Below are positions 1-10,530 of a DNA stretch of 64,000 nucleotides, one piece after another (positions within the stretch are counted from its first letter, which is position 1; the number at the start of each line of letters is the position of its first letter). The DNA is from an uncultured Pseudodesulfovibrio sp. (GTDB lineage Bacteria > Desulfobacterota > Desulfovibrionia > Desulfovibrionales > Desulfovibrionaceae): NCBI RefSeq assembly GCF_963664965.1, contig NZ_OY761823.1, forward strand, positions 3,490,001 to 3,554,000, read 5' to 3'. The translations under genes and the position numbers were made by a program. The notes under the pieces were generated by a model, which worked only from the letters and a program-made list of their open reading frames with translations, was not told the origin of the DNA and made no database searches.

Positions 1-2000
1 GTCAGCTCAGACAAGACAATAAGGAATTCATCGCCTCCGACACGAGCGACCGTATCGACATGGCGCACACAGGACAAAAGGCGCTGCGCCGTTTCCTTGA
101 GGACCGCATCACCGGCATCATGACCGAGCGTGTCGTTAACATTCTTGAAACCGTCCAGATCAACAAACATGACGGCAGCCACCATTTTCTTTCGTGTCGC
201 CGTGGCAAGGGCCATGGCAATACGGTCCCTGGCAAGCCTGAGAGTCGGCAGGTCGGTCAACGTATCATGGGTTGCGAGATGACGGATTTTCTCCTCATTC
301 CGCTTCTGCTCGGTGATATCCTTATGGGTTCCGGACATGAGCAAAGGTTTGCCGTCTTCGGTCCAAGTCGAAACCTTGCCGCGATCCAGTACCCATATCC
401 AATCACCATTCCGGTGCTTCATACGGGCTTCGCATTCATAATATTCAAGTTCCCCGCTGAAATGCTTTTCCAGCAGCTCTCCGGACACTTTCAAATCATC
501 TGGGTGGGCAAAATCCATCCATGTCTCGATAGTCGTCGGAGAAATCTCGGAAAGGGAATAGCCGACGATATTGGCCCACCGTTCATTGAATACGGTTTCC
601 CCGGTCTGTACATTCCACTCCCACGTTCCGACATTGGTGCCGCGAATGATCGATGCAAGCCGCCTCCGCTGTGCAGCCAACTCCTCTGCCGCATGCTTGC
701 GTTCGGTGATATCCCAGTTGACACCGGTCACCCGAAGCGGTTCGCCTTCCGCATTCCGCTCCACCTTTGCCGCAGCCTGAACGTGCTTATGCCCGCCATC
801 TCCGGTAAGAATACGAAATTCAGTGTCAAAAGGCGCGGTCCCCTGCACAGCCTGCTCAAGAAGTGACTCAGCTGCTTCAGCATCATCCGGATGCAAAGCT
901 TTTTTCCATGTCTCGTATTTGGGCACCACATCGGGCGGGAGATCGTAAATCTCGTACATCAATTCATCCCAACTCAATACGTCCGTCTGAATATCCCAAG
1001 TCCAGACTCCGACCTTTCCTGCCTTGGTAGCAAGAGACAGTCGGGATGATATCTGCCGCAGTTTGCCTTCTGCTTCCCGGCGTTCCTGAATCTCCTTTTC
1101 CAGCGAAGCCTGTGTCGAATAGGTTCTCCATGCTTCAGCATTCGCCTTCTGGAAAAAGTAAAGCACGAATGCAACCAGCAGAGACAGAAGCACCCCGATG
1201 GCTATGACCGCCAAAGCCAGCGGATTTCCCGTATTTTCAAAGAAAATATCCATCGGACGGCAACGAACTATCAATTGGTGCCCCATCAACTGGCGCTGCA
1301 CCACAGTGTCAAACGGTCCCGCCTTCAGGTCTTCCCAGCCACGCTGTTGATAAACCGGCACACCTGCCAGCTCGACGCGGAATTTCACGTCCGTCAAATG
1401 CTCATATTCTTCATTGACACGAAGCACCCCGTCCAGCCAGTCATGAGCACGAAAAACGGCAATGACGAATCCGTCAAAATCTCCCTGAACATAAATAGGA
1501 AAATACACCAAAAAGCCTTTTCCACCCTGTACAAGGTCAACAGGTTTCGACATGACAGGAATTCGTCCCACCTTGGCCTTCTCCAAAGCCCGACGTCGAT
1601 TTTCCTCAAATCCTAAATCGAGATTCACAGCCTGCTCATTACCGAACAGCGGGACAACCCACCGACTAAAATAATCTCTATCCACCCACTCGATGGCCTG
1701 AAAACCGGGAAGATCGTTTTGATAGGCCAGAGCATCCCGGACAAATTCCTCACGAGGGGTGCCTCCCCGGAATTCCCACCTCTCGACAATACGCTGCAAG
1801 GCAGGGATACGGGAATGCAGATCGATCTGAATATCCGCAGTATACAGCTTTGCACGCTCAAGAATGGTTTCACGCTGAAATGCCAATTGACTCTCATAAA
1901 GAAACCACCCCGCAATAAAGGACAGAATACAAAGCAGCCCACCGATCAAAGCTGGAAGCAAGATGATGTTTATTCGGGGGACAGAGGGTTTATTAGCCAT
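1..2000 (-). CDS. CHASE-PAS-PAS-GGDEF diguanylate cyclase (3' end outside window)
   Basis: Membrane-bound sensor predicted to make cyclic di-GMP from GTP. The leftward frame opens at ATG 1998-2000 and stays open to the window edge (about 666 codons). A membrane segment lies at residues 11-33, followed by an extracellular CHASE-like region (about 45-250, with GFQAIEWVD) and a second membrane segment near 265-285. Two PAS/PAC modules follow (PAC ends VNWDITERK and THKDITEQK). The cyclase domain starts at HDTLTDLP and has VDLDGFKNVNDTLGHDAG and an intact GGDEF (residues 655-659, nt 24-38), so it is probably active. The end of the GGDEF domain, and any EAL domain, lie outside. The ligand of the CHASE domain cannot be read from sequence. 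Confidence 0.88.
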   Translation of the reverse strand, partial: MANKPSVPRINIILLPALIGGLLCILSFIAGWFLYESQLAFQRETILERAKLYTADIQIDLHSRIPALQRIVERWEFRGGTPREEFVRDALAYQNDLPGFQAIEWVDRDYFSRWVVPLFGNEQAVNLDLGFEENRRRALEKAKVGRIPVMSKPVDLVQGGKGFLVYFPIYVQGDFDGFVIAVFRAHDWLDGVLRVNEEYEHLTDVKFRVELAGVPVYQQRGWEDLKAGPFDTVVQRQLMGHQLIVRCRPMDIFFENTGNPLALAVIAIGVLLSLLVAFVLYFFQKANAEAWRTYSTQASLEKEIQERREAEGKLRQISSRLSLATKAGKVGVWTWDIQTDVLSWDELMYEIYDLPPDVVPKYETWKKALHPDDAEAAESLLEQAVQGTAPFDTEFRILTGDGGHKHVQAAAKVERNAEGEPLRVTGVNWDITERKHAAEELAAQRRRLASIIRGTNVGTWEWNVQTGETVFNERWANIVGYSLSEISPTTIETWMDFAHPDDLKVSGELLEKHFSGELEYYECEARMKHRNGDWIWVLDRGKVSTWTEDGKPLLMSGTHKDITEQKRNEEKIRHLATHDTLTDLPTLRLARDRIAMALATATRKKMVAAVMFVDLDGFKNVNDTLGHDAGDAVLKETAQRLLSCVRHVDTVARVGGDEFLIVLSEL

Positions 2001-2243
2001 TTTCAAACTCGATTCACGTTACGAATTACTGAAATTCGACTCCTTGTTATCGTATTTGGCCTCCCATTGTATAGCAATGATAGTTTACCCCATTCAAATG
2101 GCGTGCAACCATGAGGCAGTGGTTCCTTTGCCACTCTCCCCGCCGCCCCGAAATCACCCCGTGTTTACCGTTGGCGGGTTACAGCTATTTTTGTTATGCA
2201 GAGAATCCCGGCTTACGGCCGAGAGATACAGTAAGGAAAAAAA

Positions 2244-2633
2244 ATGTCAGAAACATATTTGGAAAAAGCCCTTGTGAAGCTTGCCCGTCAGATCAACGCG
2301 TATGACGAGGCCTCACTCATGAACCTCTGGGAAAAATACGCAGAAAAGGTTCGCCACTTCGAACCGACAAAGCGATGGGAAGAGAATGCGCTGGTATTCA
2401 ATCTCATCCAGTCCATCCGGTTGAAAAACCAGCTTTTCAACTACAATTGGGCACAATCCCGCAAACCGGGTGACAGTGCCGTGGACATAGATCTGGCTGC
2501 CCTGACGGCTCCGCAACGTACGCCTTCCGTCATGGAAGAGCAGGAGACAACGCCGGAAACGGCTGAGCAGGAGAGGAAAAAGCAGGAACGCAAAGGCAAA
2601 CTGCTCACATTGACCCCGAAAAAAAGAAATTAG
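2244..2633 (+). CDS. Conserved-looking hypothetical protein, 129 aa
   Basis: I do not recognise a family. The product is soluble and highly charged. Residues 1-75 look helical (MSETYLEKALVKLARQ, then LWEKYAEKVRHFEPTKRWEE), and the C-terminus is a low-complexity Glu/Lys/Arg tail ending PKKRN. The ATG follows a purine-rich stretch (aaggaaaaaaa) suitable as a ribosome site. It is co-directional with purA but 114 nt away. Coding status rests on the clean start and the non-random amino-terminal composition; function is unknown. Confidence 0.65.
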   Translation: MSETYLEKALVKLARQINAYDEASLMNLWEKYAEKVRHFEPTKRWEENALVFNLIQSIRLKNQLFNYNWAQSRKPGDSAVDIDLAALTAPQRTPSVMEEQETTPETAEQERKKQERKGKLLTLTPKKRN

Positions 2634-4019
<1,386 letters not shown>

Positions 4020-4034
4020 ACGGAGACTGCGCGA

Positions 4035-4874
4035 ATGACTCTCAGTGCCGACCCGCTGGCTGCCCTTACAGGACAGGAGCATGCGGTTTCGCGCCTGAAT
4101 GCCATCGCGCACGATCCTCCACAATCCATAGTCATTGAGGGCGGCGACGCGGACAGCCGCGTCGCCCTCGCCCTTTATTGGGCCATGCGTCTCAACTGCG
4201 CATCAGGCGACATCCCCTGCGGACAATGTCCCGCCTGCAAGCAGATCGCGGACTTTGCCTTCAACGACCTTCTTTTCTTTGATGGCCGTGAAGGCCTCAT
4301 CAAGGTACAGCCCATCCGGGACCTGCGCGGAACCTGGGGACAGCCCCCTCATGGCGACGGCTTCCGGGTCACCATCTTTTCCGAAGCCCAGATGTTCATG
4401 ACGGAAGCAGCCAATGCGCTCCTGAAATCTCTTGAGGAGCCGCGCCCCGGCAACGTCTTCGTCCTCTGCGCACCGCAGCGTGAACGCTTGCTCGAAACAC
4501 TCGTCTCCCGCTCATGGGTTGTCACCCTCGCATGGCCGGATATCCGCCGGAACGCACCGGAGATCGAAGAATGGACGTCCGCACTGGTCAACTTCTGGCA
4601 TAGCGGGCGCGGCTGGTTTGACCGCACCTCCACCAAGGGAGCCGTCAACAAGGACATCGCCATGCAGGTCGTGCTCGGCATGCAGCGTGAGCTGCGCGAG
4701 GCCATGTCCGGCGCATGTTCCACACCGGTTTCATCCAAACTCGCCCAGACCTGCAACCCTGCAAAACTGCGCCGCATCGGCCTTATCCTCGACAAGGCTC
4801 AGGAGGCGCTCAACACACAGGTTCCCGTCAACCCGGCCATGGTTCTGGACTGGGTTGCCACACGCCTGCCCTGA
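4035..4874 (+). CDS. holB: DNA polymerase III delta' subunit
   Basis: Clamp-loader subunit of the replicative polymerase (279 aa). It has the HolB/DnaX fold signs. A four-Cys zinc module sits at CASGDIPCGQCPACKQ (residues about 56-71). The Walker A loop is degenerate: IEGGDADSRVALA has no GKT. VTIFSEAQMFMTEAANALLKSLEEP matches the Walker B/sensor region of delta', and the usual SRC motif reads SRS. Loss of ATP-binding residues is normal for delta'. It lies 15 nt after purA and 2 nt before an acetyltransferase gene, so it is likely part of one transcript. The C-terminal third is divergent. Confidence 0.88.
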   Translation: MTLSADPLAALTGQEHAVSRLNAIAHDPPQSIVIEGGDADSRVALALYWAMRLNCASGDIPCGQCPACKQIADFAFNDLLFFDGREGLIKVQPIRDLRGTWGQPPHGDGFRVTIFSEAQMFMTEAANALLKSLEEPRPGNVFVLCAPQRERLLETLVSRSWVVTLAWPDIRRNAPEIEEWTSALVNFWHSGRGWFDRTSTKGAVNKDIAMQVVLGMQRELREAMSGACSTPVSSKLAQTCNPAKLRRIGLILDKAQEALNTQVPVNPAMVLDWVATRLP

Positions 4875-4876
4875 CC

Positions 4877-5356
4877 ATGCAAATCACACCCTACGCCGAC
4901 GACAATTGCGACGAGATCATTGAACTCATCACGACTATCCAGATAAAGGAATTCGGTGTGGCGACATCTGCCGAGCGTCAACCGGACCTGCGCGACATTC
5001 CTGGTTTTTATCAGCAGGACTGCGGTAATTTCTGGCTTGCGCGCGTGGACGGAGAACTGGCTGGCACCATCGCCATCAAGGATACGGGCGACAACATATG
5101 CGCACTGCGTAAAATGTTCGTGAAAAAGCAATTTCGCGGCAAGAAGCATGGCATAGCTGCCGCGCTTATGAACACCCTGCTCGACTGGGCCGAAAGCCGC
5201 AAGGTCAAGGCCATCTATCTCGGCACCGTGGACGTCTACCACGCAGCACACCGTTTCTACGAAAAAAACGGTTTCGTGGAAGTGGCCCGCCATGAAGTGC
5301 CGGATTCCGTCCCGCTCATGGACGTGGACGTGAAGTATTACCGATACAGTTTCTAG
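4877..5356 (+). CDS. GNAT-family N-acetyltransferase
   Basis: Predicted soluble acyl-CoA-dependent acetyltransferase of 159 aa. I chose ATG 4877 (MQITPYADDNCDEI); the reading frame extends further upstream but overlaps holB. GNAT signs are the central strand LAGTIAIKD, the acetyl-CoA pyrophosphate loop KKQFRGKKHGIAAALM (Q/R-x-x-G-x-A type) and the C-terminal YHAAHRFYEKNGFVEV. The substrate is not evident. It starts 2 nt after the holB stop, so translational coupling is likely. Confidence 0.85.
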   Translation: MQITPYADDNCDEIIELITTIQIKEFGVATSAERQPDLRDIPGFYQQDCGNFWLARVDGELAGTIAIKDTGDNICALRKMFVKKQFRGKKHGIAAALMNTLLDWAESRKVKAIYLGTVDVYHAAHRFYEKNGFVEVARHEVPDSVPLMDVDVKYYRYSF

Positions 5357-5384
5357 GAAAATTTCCGACCATCACACCGCCGGT

Positions 5385-5810
5385 TCAGTCGAGCATCCTG
5401 CGAAGCCATTCCTGGAATGCAGGCTCGATTTCGTCGCGAACGCGTGACAGGTCGGGATGCCCGCTGGCAAACATGACCTCAATGCGATCTCCGGGGCGAT
5501 ACCGTTTCCAGACATCATGCGGCAGAAATGCCGAGGCCTGACGGACAAAACCGTCATTATCCACATACTTGTAATCCACAGTGTAGCGGGAACCGTCCGA
5601 CGTTGCGGCTGTGGTGCTTACGGCAATCACCAGCCCTGTCGTATGGTCCTCGCCATACAGTCGCAATCGCTCCTCGCGCAGCACGTCATACGGCACATGA
5701 TAGAGGAAAACACAGATGAGGGTGACAGCGGCAAGCCCGAGAACAACACGAAAAAACTTCTGTGCGGGAGTGCGCTGGGGATGTCTGCCGGGAGTAAATA
5801 TCATGCCCAT
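5385..5810 (-). CDS. DUF3592-like membrane-anchored protein
   Basis: Small protein with one N-terminal membrane segment (FFRVVLGLAAVTLICVFLYHV) followed by a soluble beta-rich domain of about 100 aa. That domain resembles DUF3592-type proteins (TTGLVIAVSTTAATSDGSRYTVDYKYVD, then YRPGDRIEVMF). The frame stays open upstream to 5891, but the upstream part looks non-coding. I prefer ATG 5810 or 5804 just before the membrane segment; neither has a strong ribosome site. It is convergent with the acetyltransferase gene, 28 nt apart. Function unknown. Confidence 0.68.
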   Translation of the reverse strand: MGMIFTPGRHPQRTPAQKFFRVVLGLAAVTLICVFLYHVPYDVLREERLRLYGEDHTTGLVIAVSTTAATSDGSRYTVDYKYVDNDGFVRQASAFLPHDVWKRYRPGDRIEVMFASGHPDLSRVRDEIEPAFQEWLRRMLD

Positions 5811-5969
5811 AAGTACACCGACTGATTCCCGCACGCAACCATGTGAAAAAATAACGTGAACTGCCGAATCCCCGCTTGCATGCCACTCCATGACGAGCTA
5901 GATTGATTTTGCCGACACACGTGCGGCATCTCAACCGTCCATATCCCGAACAGCGGGAAGGAACATATA

Positions 5970-6350
5970 ATGCAATTGAATATCAACGACATAGAAGCAA
6001 GCATCCTACGCATGACCGCAGTGGTACGCCAGGATAAAGCCGCCGACGTGGCGCGCAGCTTCGGGGACGACCCGGACCCGAAAACCCGCCCACTCGGATG
6101 GTGGGTGCTTGCATACGGGAAACCGCTTGATCCGGATTCCTTTGACAACCGCGAAGACGTTCGTGAACAACTCATTCAGCAGGTCCGCGACGCGGGTCTG
6201 GTACTTCAGGAAAATGTCTGGGTCTGGGACGAAGCAGGACAGGCACAGCTCGTCATATCCACCGTTCCGACACTCCAGCGGGCCGAAATTCTCGCCACCC
6301 ATCTCAGGGCCAAAGGCCTCTCCATCCGCATCCGCAAGGAAAAACTGTAA
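5970..6350 (+). CDS. Hypothetical protein, 126 aa
   Basis: Soluble protein of unknown function, not assigned to a family. It starts MQLNINDIEASILR and has a GWWVLAYGKPLDPDSF segment. The C-terminal half (LVISTVPTLQRAEILATHLRAKGLSIRIRKEKL) alternates strand and helix in a small alpha/beta pattern. The ATG is preceded by ggaagga. It stands alone between oppositely oriented genes. Coding status is supported by composition and the ribosome site. Confidence 0.65.
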   Translation: MQLNINDIEASILRMTAVVRQDKAADVARSFGDDPDPKTRPLGWWVLAYGKPLDPDSFDNREDVREQLIQQVRDAGLVLQENVWVWDEAGQAQLVISTVPTLQRAEILATHLRAKGLSIRIRKEKL

Positions 6351-6471
6351 ACGCATCCGGCAATCAGTTCTTCCGGTTTAACAAGGCTTTACACTATTAC
6401 ATCAAGGCTCGGCTCCCCGCCCTGCACCTCCTGTCAGATCAATCCGATACAGGCGCTATTGAAAACGAAAA

Positions 6472-6509
6472 AGCCCTGAAATTCTTTTCGTAAAAAGGCT
6501 TTCAGGGCT
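6472..6509 (-). terminator. Rho-independent terminator of the response-regulator gene
   Basis: A 10-bp perfect stem (AGCCCTGAAA with TTTCAGGGCT) is followed on the minus strand by a T-rich run. It lies about 25 nt after the stop of the response-regulator gene. Confidence 0.75.
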
Positions 6510-6534
6510 GTATGGTTGCGGAAAACGTTTGTAT

Positions 6535-6930
6535 CTAATCCATGAGACCGAAATTCCGGAGCTCGGACTGCACCTTTTCTTCCCTGACGGGTTTGGTGAT
6601 ATACGCGACGGCCTTGCCGTGAATATACGCCCGAGAGGCCTTGCCGTCGTCATCAAGGGCAGTGGTAATGATTGCCTTGACCTCGTCCGCAGCGGCAACA
6701 CCTTTCTGCTGCTCCACATGCCGAATGTGCTCAAGGGCCTGCAAGCCGTCCATACCGGGCAGCATGATATCCATGAAAACCACGTCGAACGGTGTCTCTT
6801 CCTCAAGCGCAGAGGTAAAAGCCTCCACACCATCCTCGCCCGATTCGGCGACAACACAATCCCACCCCTCAAGGATCATCTTGAGGAATTCCTGATTGAT
6901 AAGAGTGTCTTCGACGATAAGAGCGCGCAT
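6535..6930 (-). CDS. Single-domain response regulator (CheY-like receiver)
   Basis: Receiver-only signalling protein, 131 aa, with no output domain. The acidic pocket is VEDT near the N-terminus, the phospho-acceptor is Asp53 in VFMDIMLPGMDG, the switch Thr lies in IITTAL, and the conserved Lys is in YITKPV. It starts 14 nt after the gmhA stop in the same direction, so the two are probably co-transcribed, and a terminator follows. The partner kinase is not next to it. It could act in a phosphorelay or allosterically. Confidence 0.88.
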   Translation of the reverse strand: MRALIVEDTLINQEFLKMILEGWDCVVAESGEDGVEAFTSALEEETPFDVVFMDIMLPGMDGLQALEHIRHVEQQKGVAAADEVKAIITTALDDDGKASRAYIHGKAVAYITKPVREEKVQSELRNFGLMD

Positions 6931-6943
6931 TGTTTTATCCTGT

Positions 6944-7564
6944 TCAGTCGTCCTGCGGCAGATACGGTGTCAATTCGGCCACGGCTTCAAACAGAAAATG
7001 ATCCACCAGATGGCAAAGCATGTGCCCTGCCGCGATGTGGATTTCCTGAATCACCGGGGTATCAGCGGACGGCACAGTTACCAGAAAATCGGATACGGCG
7101 GTCATTTCCCCGCCGCTCTGCCCTGCAAGTCCGACGGTAATGATTTCATTCCGACGGGCTTCACGCATGGCGCGAATGACATTGGAACTGGTTCCAGAAG
7201 TGGAAAGCCCGACCAGAATATCGCCGGGACGGCCAAGGGCCAGAAGCTGCTTGGAGAACACCTCGTCAAAACTGTAATCATTACCAATGGCGGTGAGCGC
7301 CGAGGTGTCGGTGGTCAGGGCAAGCCCCGGAAGAGGAGGACGTTCAAGCTTGAAACGATTGGTGAATTCTGCGGCGAGATGCTGGCAGTCGGCAGCACTG
7401 CCGCCATTGCCGCAAAACATGACCTTCCCTCCGCCAGCCATGCAAACGGCCATGGTACGGGCAATTTCCACTACCAGTTCGGCTTTTGTGTCAAAGAACG
7501 CCTTGCGTGCAGCCAGACCGGCTGCGGCGTGATCCATGACTTTTTTCAATGCTGTTTCAGACAT
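6944..7564 (-). CDS. gmhA: Sedoheptulose-7-phosphate isomerase
   Basis: Converts sedoheptulose 7-phosphate to D-glycero-D-manno-heptose 7-phosphate, the first step to the heptose of lipopolysaccharide inner core; this fits a Gram-negative envelope. It is a 206-aa SIS-domain protein with the GmhA signatures FCGNGGSAADCQHLAAEF, ALTAIGNDYSFDEVFSKQ, GLSTSGTSSNVI and IQEIHIAAGHMLCHLVD. Length matches the family (about 195 aa). The downstream receiver gene is only 14 nt away, an unusual pairing. Confidence 0.95.
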   Translation of the reverse strand: MSETALKKVMDHAAAGLAARKAFFDTKAELVVEIARTMAVCMAGGGKVMFCGNGGSAADCQHLAAEFTNRFKLERPPLPGLALTTDTSALTAIGNDYSFDEVFSKQLLALGRPGDILVGLSTSGTSSNVIRAMREARRNEIITVGLAGQSGGEMTAVSDFLVTVPSADTPVIQEIHIAAGHMLCHLVDHFLFEAVAELTPYLPQDD

Positions 7565-7782
7565 ATATTATCCTTGATGAACGATCAGATTTATTTGGCT
7601 GCGACGATATAACAAAACAGTCCGGCACGCAATTGCCCGCCCCGCGTCCAAGCACGAACGGGAGGTGAAAAGACTTTTATTCGGTCCGGTTTTGCGTTAC
7701 AGCCCAACGCTGTGACGGCAATCAGGAGGACTGACGCCTGCACACGAAAAATTTCATACAAGCAAGACAAGGCGATATTATC

Positions 7783-8661
7783 ATGACAGAGTCCAAGGAA
7801 AGCACGGTCAGGCTGCTCATCACATGCCCGGACCAACCCGGCATCGTTGCCGCAGTCAGCGGCTTCCTCCACGCGAAGGAAGCCAACATCATTCACTCAG
7901 ACCAGCATTCCACCGACCCGGAAGGCGGTCGCTTCTTCATGCGAAACGAATTCTATCTGCCCGGTCTGGACCTCGACGGTCTGGAAGACCTGCGCGAGGA
8001 ATTCGCGGAAAAGGTCGCCAGCCATTTCCCGATGGAATGGAGCCTCAACCCGGTATGGGTGCCGAAAAGAATGGCGATCCTCTGTTCCAAGGTGGACCAC
8101 GCGCTCATGGAACTCCTGTGGCGCTGGAAACGCGGCGATCTTGAAGCCGACATCAGCGTGGTCATCAGCAACCACCCGGACCTGCGCGAGGCCGTCGAAC
8201 ACTTCGGCGTTCCCTTCCATCACGTCCCGTCAGGCAAGACCCTGCGCGAAAAGGTCATCGCCGAAGACACCATCATGGAACTCATGGGCGAGACCGACAT
8301 CATCGTCCTTGCCCGCTACATGCAGATTCTCACACCCGATTTCGTGGCAAAATACAGCCGACGCATCATCAACATCCATCACTCGTTCCTGCCCGCATTC
8401 GTGGGAGCCGACCCGTATCGCAGGGCGCACCAGCGCGGCGTCAAGCTCATCGGTGCCACGGCCCACTACGTCACGGCCGAACTGGATGAAGGTCCCATCA
8501 TCGAACAGGACGTCAACCGTGTCACCCACAGCCATGATATCGACGATCTCAAACGCCTCGGTGCGGACATCGAACGGCATGTCCTTGCCCGCGCGGTAAA
8601 ATGGCACCTTGAGGACCGGGTCATCGTGGACGGCAACAAGACCATTGTTTTCCGCAGATAA
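7783..8661 (+). CDS. purU: Formyltetrahydrofolate deformylase
   Basis: Hydrolyses 10-formyl-THF to formate and THF, balancing the one-carbon pool. It has 292 aa (family about 280-290). An N-terminal ACT domain (RLLITCPDQPGIVAAVSGFLH) is followed by a formyltransferase-type catalytic domain: INIHHSFLPAF with the catalytic His, GVKLIGATAHYVT, and ELDEGPIIEQD with the catalytic Asp. The upstream 218 nt to gmhA hold no other gene. I looked for a folate or glycine riboswitch there and could not support one. Confidence 0.95.
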   Translation: MTESKESTVRLLITCPDQPGIVAAVSGFLHAKEANIIHSDQHSTDPEGGRFFMRNEFYLPGLDLDGLEDLREEFAEKVASHFPMEWSLNPVWVPKRMAILCSKVDHALMELLWRWKRGDLEADISVVISNHPDLREAVEHFGVPFHHVPSGKTLREKVIAEDTIMELMGETDIIVLARYMQILTPDFVAKYSRRIINIHHSFLPAFVGADPYRRAHQRGVKLIGATAHYVTAELDEGPIIEQDVNRVTHSHDIDDLKRLGADIERHVLARAVKWHLEDRVIVDGNKTIVFRR

Positions 8662-8681
8662 TCCACTTCATTCGACAAAAT

Positions 8682-8718
8682 AAAAGCCCTCGCCTTCAAA
8701 CGAAGACGAGGGCTTTTT
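8682..8718. terminator. Bidirectional terminator between purU and the 532-aa gene
   Basis: Stem AAAGCCCTCG...CGAGGGCTTT with an inner CTTC/GAAG and a loop AAAC. There is a run of T on one side and of A on the other. It lies between two convergent genes. Confidence 0.85.
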
Positions 8719-8736
8719 CATTTCAGTCGTTCAATT

Positions 8737-10335
8737 CTACCGAGGAACGGCATCCCCGATAACAGCGTCTTCGGGACGGGCCGCCTGCTTTTTTGCGACA
8801 CCATACAGTTCGAGCAGTTCGGCGAGTTTCACCTTGAGGTTGGTCGTGGTCCGCGCCACCTGTTCAAGGTTGATGAGGACCATGATGTCCACGCGGAAAA
8901 TAGCGCTTTTCCACATCCCCTGAAGCGTCTCGTGCAGCCCCGGCTCCAGACTGAGCATGGACAACGCCCCGTCAAACTGTTTGGCGGTCTTTGCCTTGAA
9001 CAGCAGCATCCCCTCGCGGGTGGTGTCATTGGCAAAAAGCTGTTTCTTGCGAATCTTGCTCATGTTCGGCAGCACGTCCACCTCGGCTTCAGGCACACGA
9101 CGGGCGCGTCCGCTCCGTACCTGAATCTTGCCGCCCTCACGGTGCCCTGTTTCCCGAAGAATGTGGATCGTATTATTCTCCAGCAAAAAGAAAAGCATCT
9201 TTTCCAGAGTCGGGACGCTGAAATTCCTGGCCAGTGGACGGATAGCTGATATCTGCTCCGGAATGAATTCCTCAAGCGCCTTGAAAAGGCTGTCACCTGT
9301 CATACCAATGGCAATGGCCGCTCCCACGCCCACGGCGATCAACTGGTCAAGCAGGAACTTGAATTCCTTCTGTTCCTTTTTCACCGTTTCCTGATCGCGA
9401 TCATCGCTTTTTTCCGGATTCTCTTTCCGGGCCTGAGCCTGAAGCACCTGCTCCTGATACCGGACTTCGAAGTCCTTTGCCACGGAATCGATGCAAATGA
9501 TGCGTGACGCCTGCACGAACTCATTAGCTGAAATCTTCTTTACCTGAGAAAGGGAAGAAAGCCCTTTCACGAGCATGTTCTGAACGAGTTTTGCCTGCTT
9601 GCGTCCCTCGAATTCAGTCCGGCTGAACACATAACTCTTCTGAATCCGTGTCTTCTCGATTTTCTGATTCGTGGGATTCAGCTTGGAAAGGATGTCGTCA
9701 AACAGGAAACGGATAACGAGAAAACTCCGTTCCTTGGAAATATCGAACTTCTCGCCGCTCAGGATTTCCTTGTGCGCCTCTTCCACCCGGCTGGCAACGA
9801 ACTGCTCCACAAAGGCTTTCCAGAACTGTTCGTTCAACTGATGCTGCTCGATAAGCTTGCTGTAGTCCTGCAAGGCATCCTGTCCGAAATAACGCAGGAC
9901 GATTTCCTCGAAATTGTCCGTAATGAGCGCCATGGCGTAGACAATACCCTGCACGCATTTGATGAGCATGGACTCGGTATTGATCAATCCGGCCTGCAAC
10001 TCGGCGGCCCGGGCCGTATCCTTCACCTTGACCGCTTTCTCGTAATGGGCAAGCAGGACGATGAAATTGGCAATACGCTTGTGAATGTACTCGTAACCGG
10101 GATGACCGACACGGCCACACAGGAGCTCCACGACACTCTTCTGCTGTGCCTTGAGCAGTGGGTATTCGTTGATGCTGCTATGGTTGATGCGGATAAACTC
10201 AAGAAGCAGTTCACGCTCCATGACCTCACGCAGGGCGGATCGCTCCTTGAGTGCGCGGAGTTTCTTCTGATAGGCGATGAGACGCTGTTCCTTGTCGAGA
10301 CGCGGCCCAGTGGCTTGAGGAGACGATTCAGTCAT
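8737..10335 (-). CDS. Large hypothetical cytoplasmic protein, 532 aa
   Basis: Not recognised. It is mostly helical and highly charged, with no signal peptide. A short hydrophobic stretch (LLDQLIAVGVGAAIAIGMTG, about 330-350) follows a Lys/Glu-rich coiled-coil-like segment (QEQVLQAQARKENPEKSDDRDQE). I saw no nucleotide-binding or metal motif. ATG 10335 is preferred; a TTG lies 4 codons upstream at 10347. Monocistronic, with a terminator after the stop. Clean codon structure over 1.6 kb makes it a real gene. Confidence 0.8.
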   Translation of the reverse strand: MTESSPQATGPRLDKEQRLIAYQKKLRALKERSALREVMERELLLEFIRINHSSINEYPLLKAQQKSVVELLCGRVGHPGYEYIHKRIANFIVLLAHYEKAVKVKDTARAAELQAGLINTESMLIKCVQGIVYAMALITDNFEEIVLRYFGQDALQDYSKLIEQHQLNEQFWKAFVEQFVASRVEEAHKEILSGEKFDISKERSFLVIRFLFDDILSKLNPTNQKIEKTRIQKSYVFSRTEFEGRKQAKLVQNMLVKGLSSLSQVKKISANEFVQASRIICIDSVAKDFEVRYQEQVLQAQARKENPEKSDDRDQETVKKEQKEFKFLLDQLIAVGVGAAIAIGMTGDSLFKALEEFIPEQISAIRPLARNFSVPTLEKMLFFLLENNTIHILRETGHREGGKIQVRSGRARRVPEAEVDVLPNMSKIRKKQLFANDTTREGMLLFKAKTAKQFDGALSMLSLEPGLHETLQGMWKSAIFRVDIMVLINLEQVARTTTNLKVKLAELLELYGVAKKQAARPEDAVIGDAVPR

Positions 10336-10530
10336 GAAGTACGGCAAGTCCTTGTATCCGTTAAAATATGGCGAACATTATGCCAACTTCCACATTTTTG
10401 CAAAAAAAATATCCGGCGCAACTGACCGGCTATCTCCCCTGCGCCCCCGTAATCACTGCATTCACCGCCGACAGGAAAACATGAAAAGGGGTCGCTTGAC
10501 CACCTCTCTGGAAAAAGCAATAAATACGGC

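Noticed and set aside
60-866. Plus-strand open frame of 268 codons
   Set aside because: It is antisense to the PAS-GGDEF gene, whose motifs (GGDEF, PAC) are unmistakable; the plus frame has no family features.
7565-7782. Folate, ZTP or glycine riboswitch before purU
   Set aside because: Some purine-rich strings tempted, but I could not pair a conserved core.
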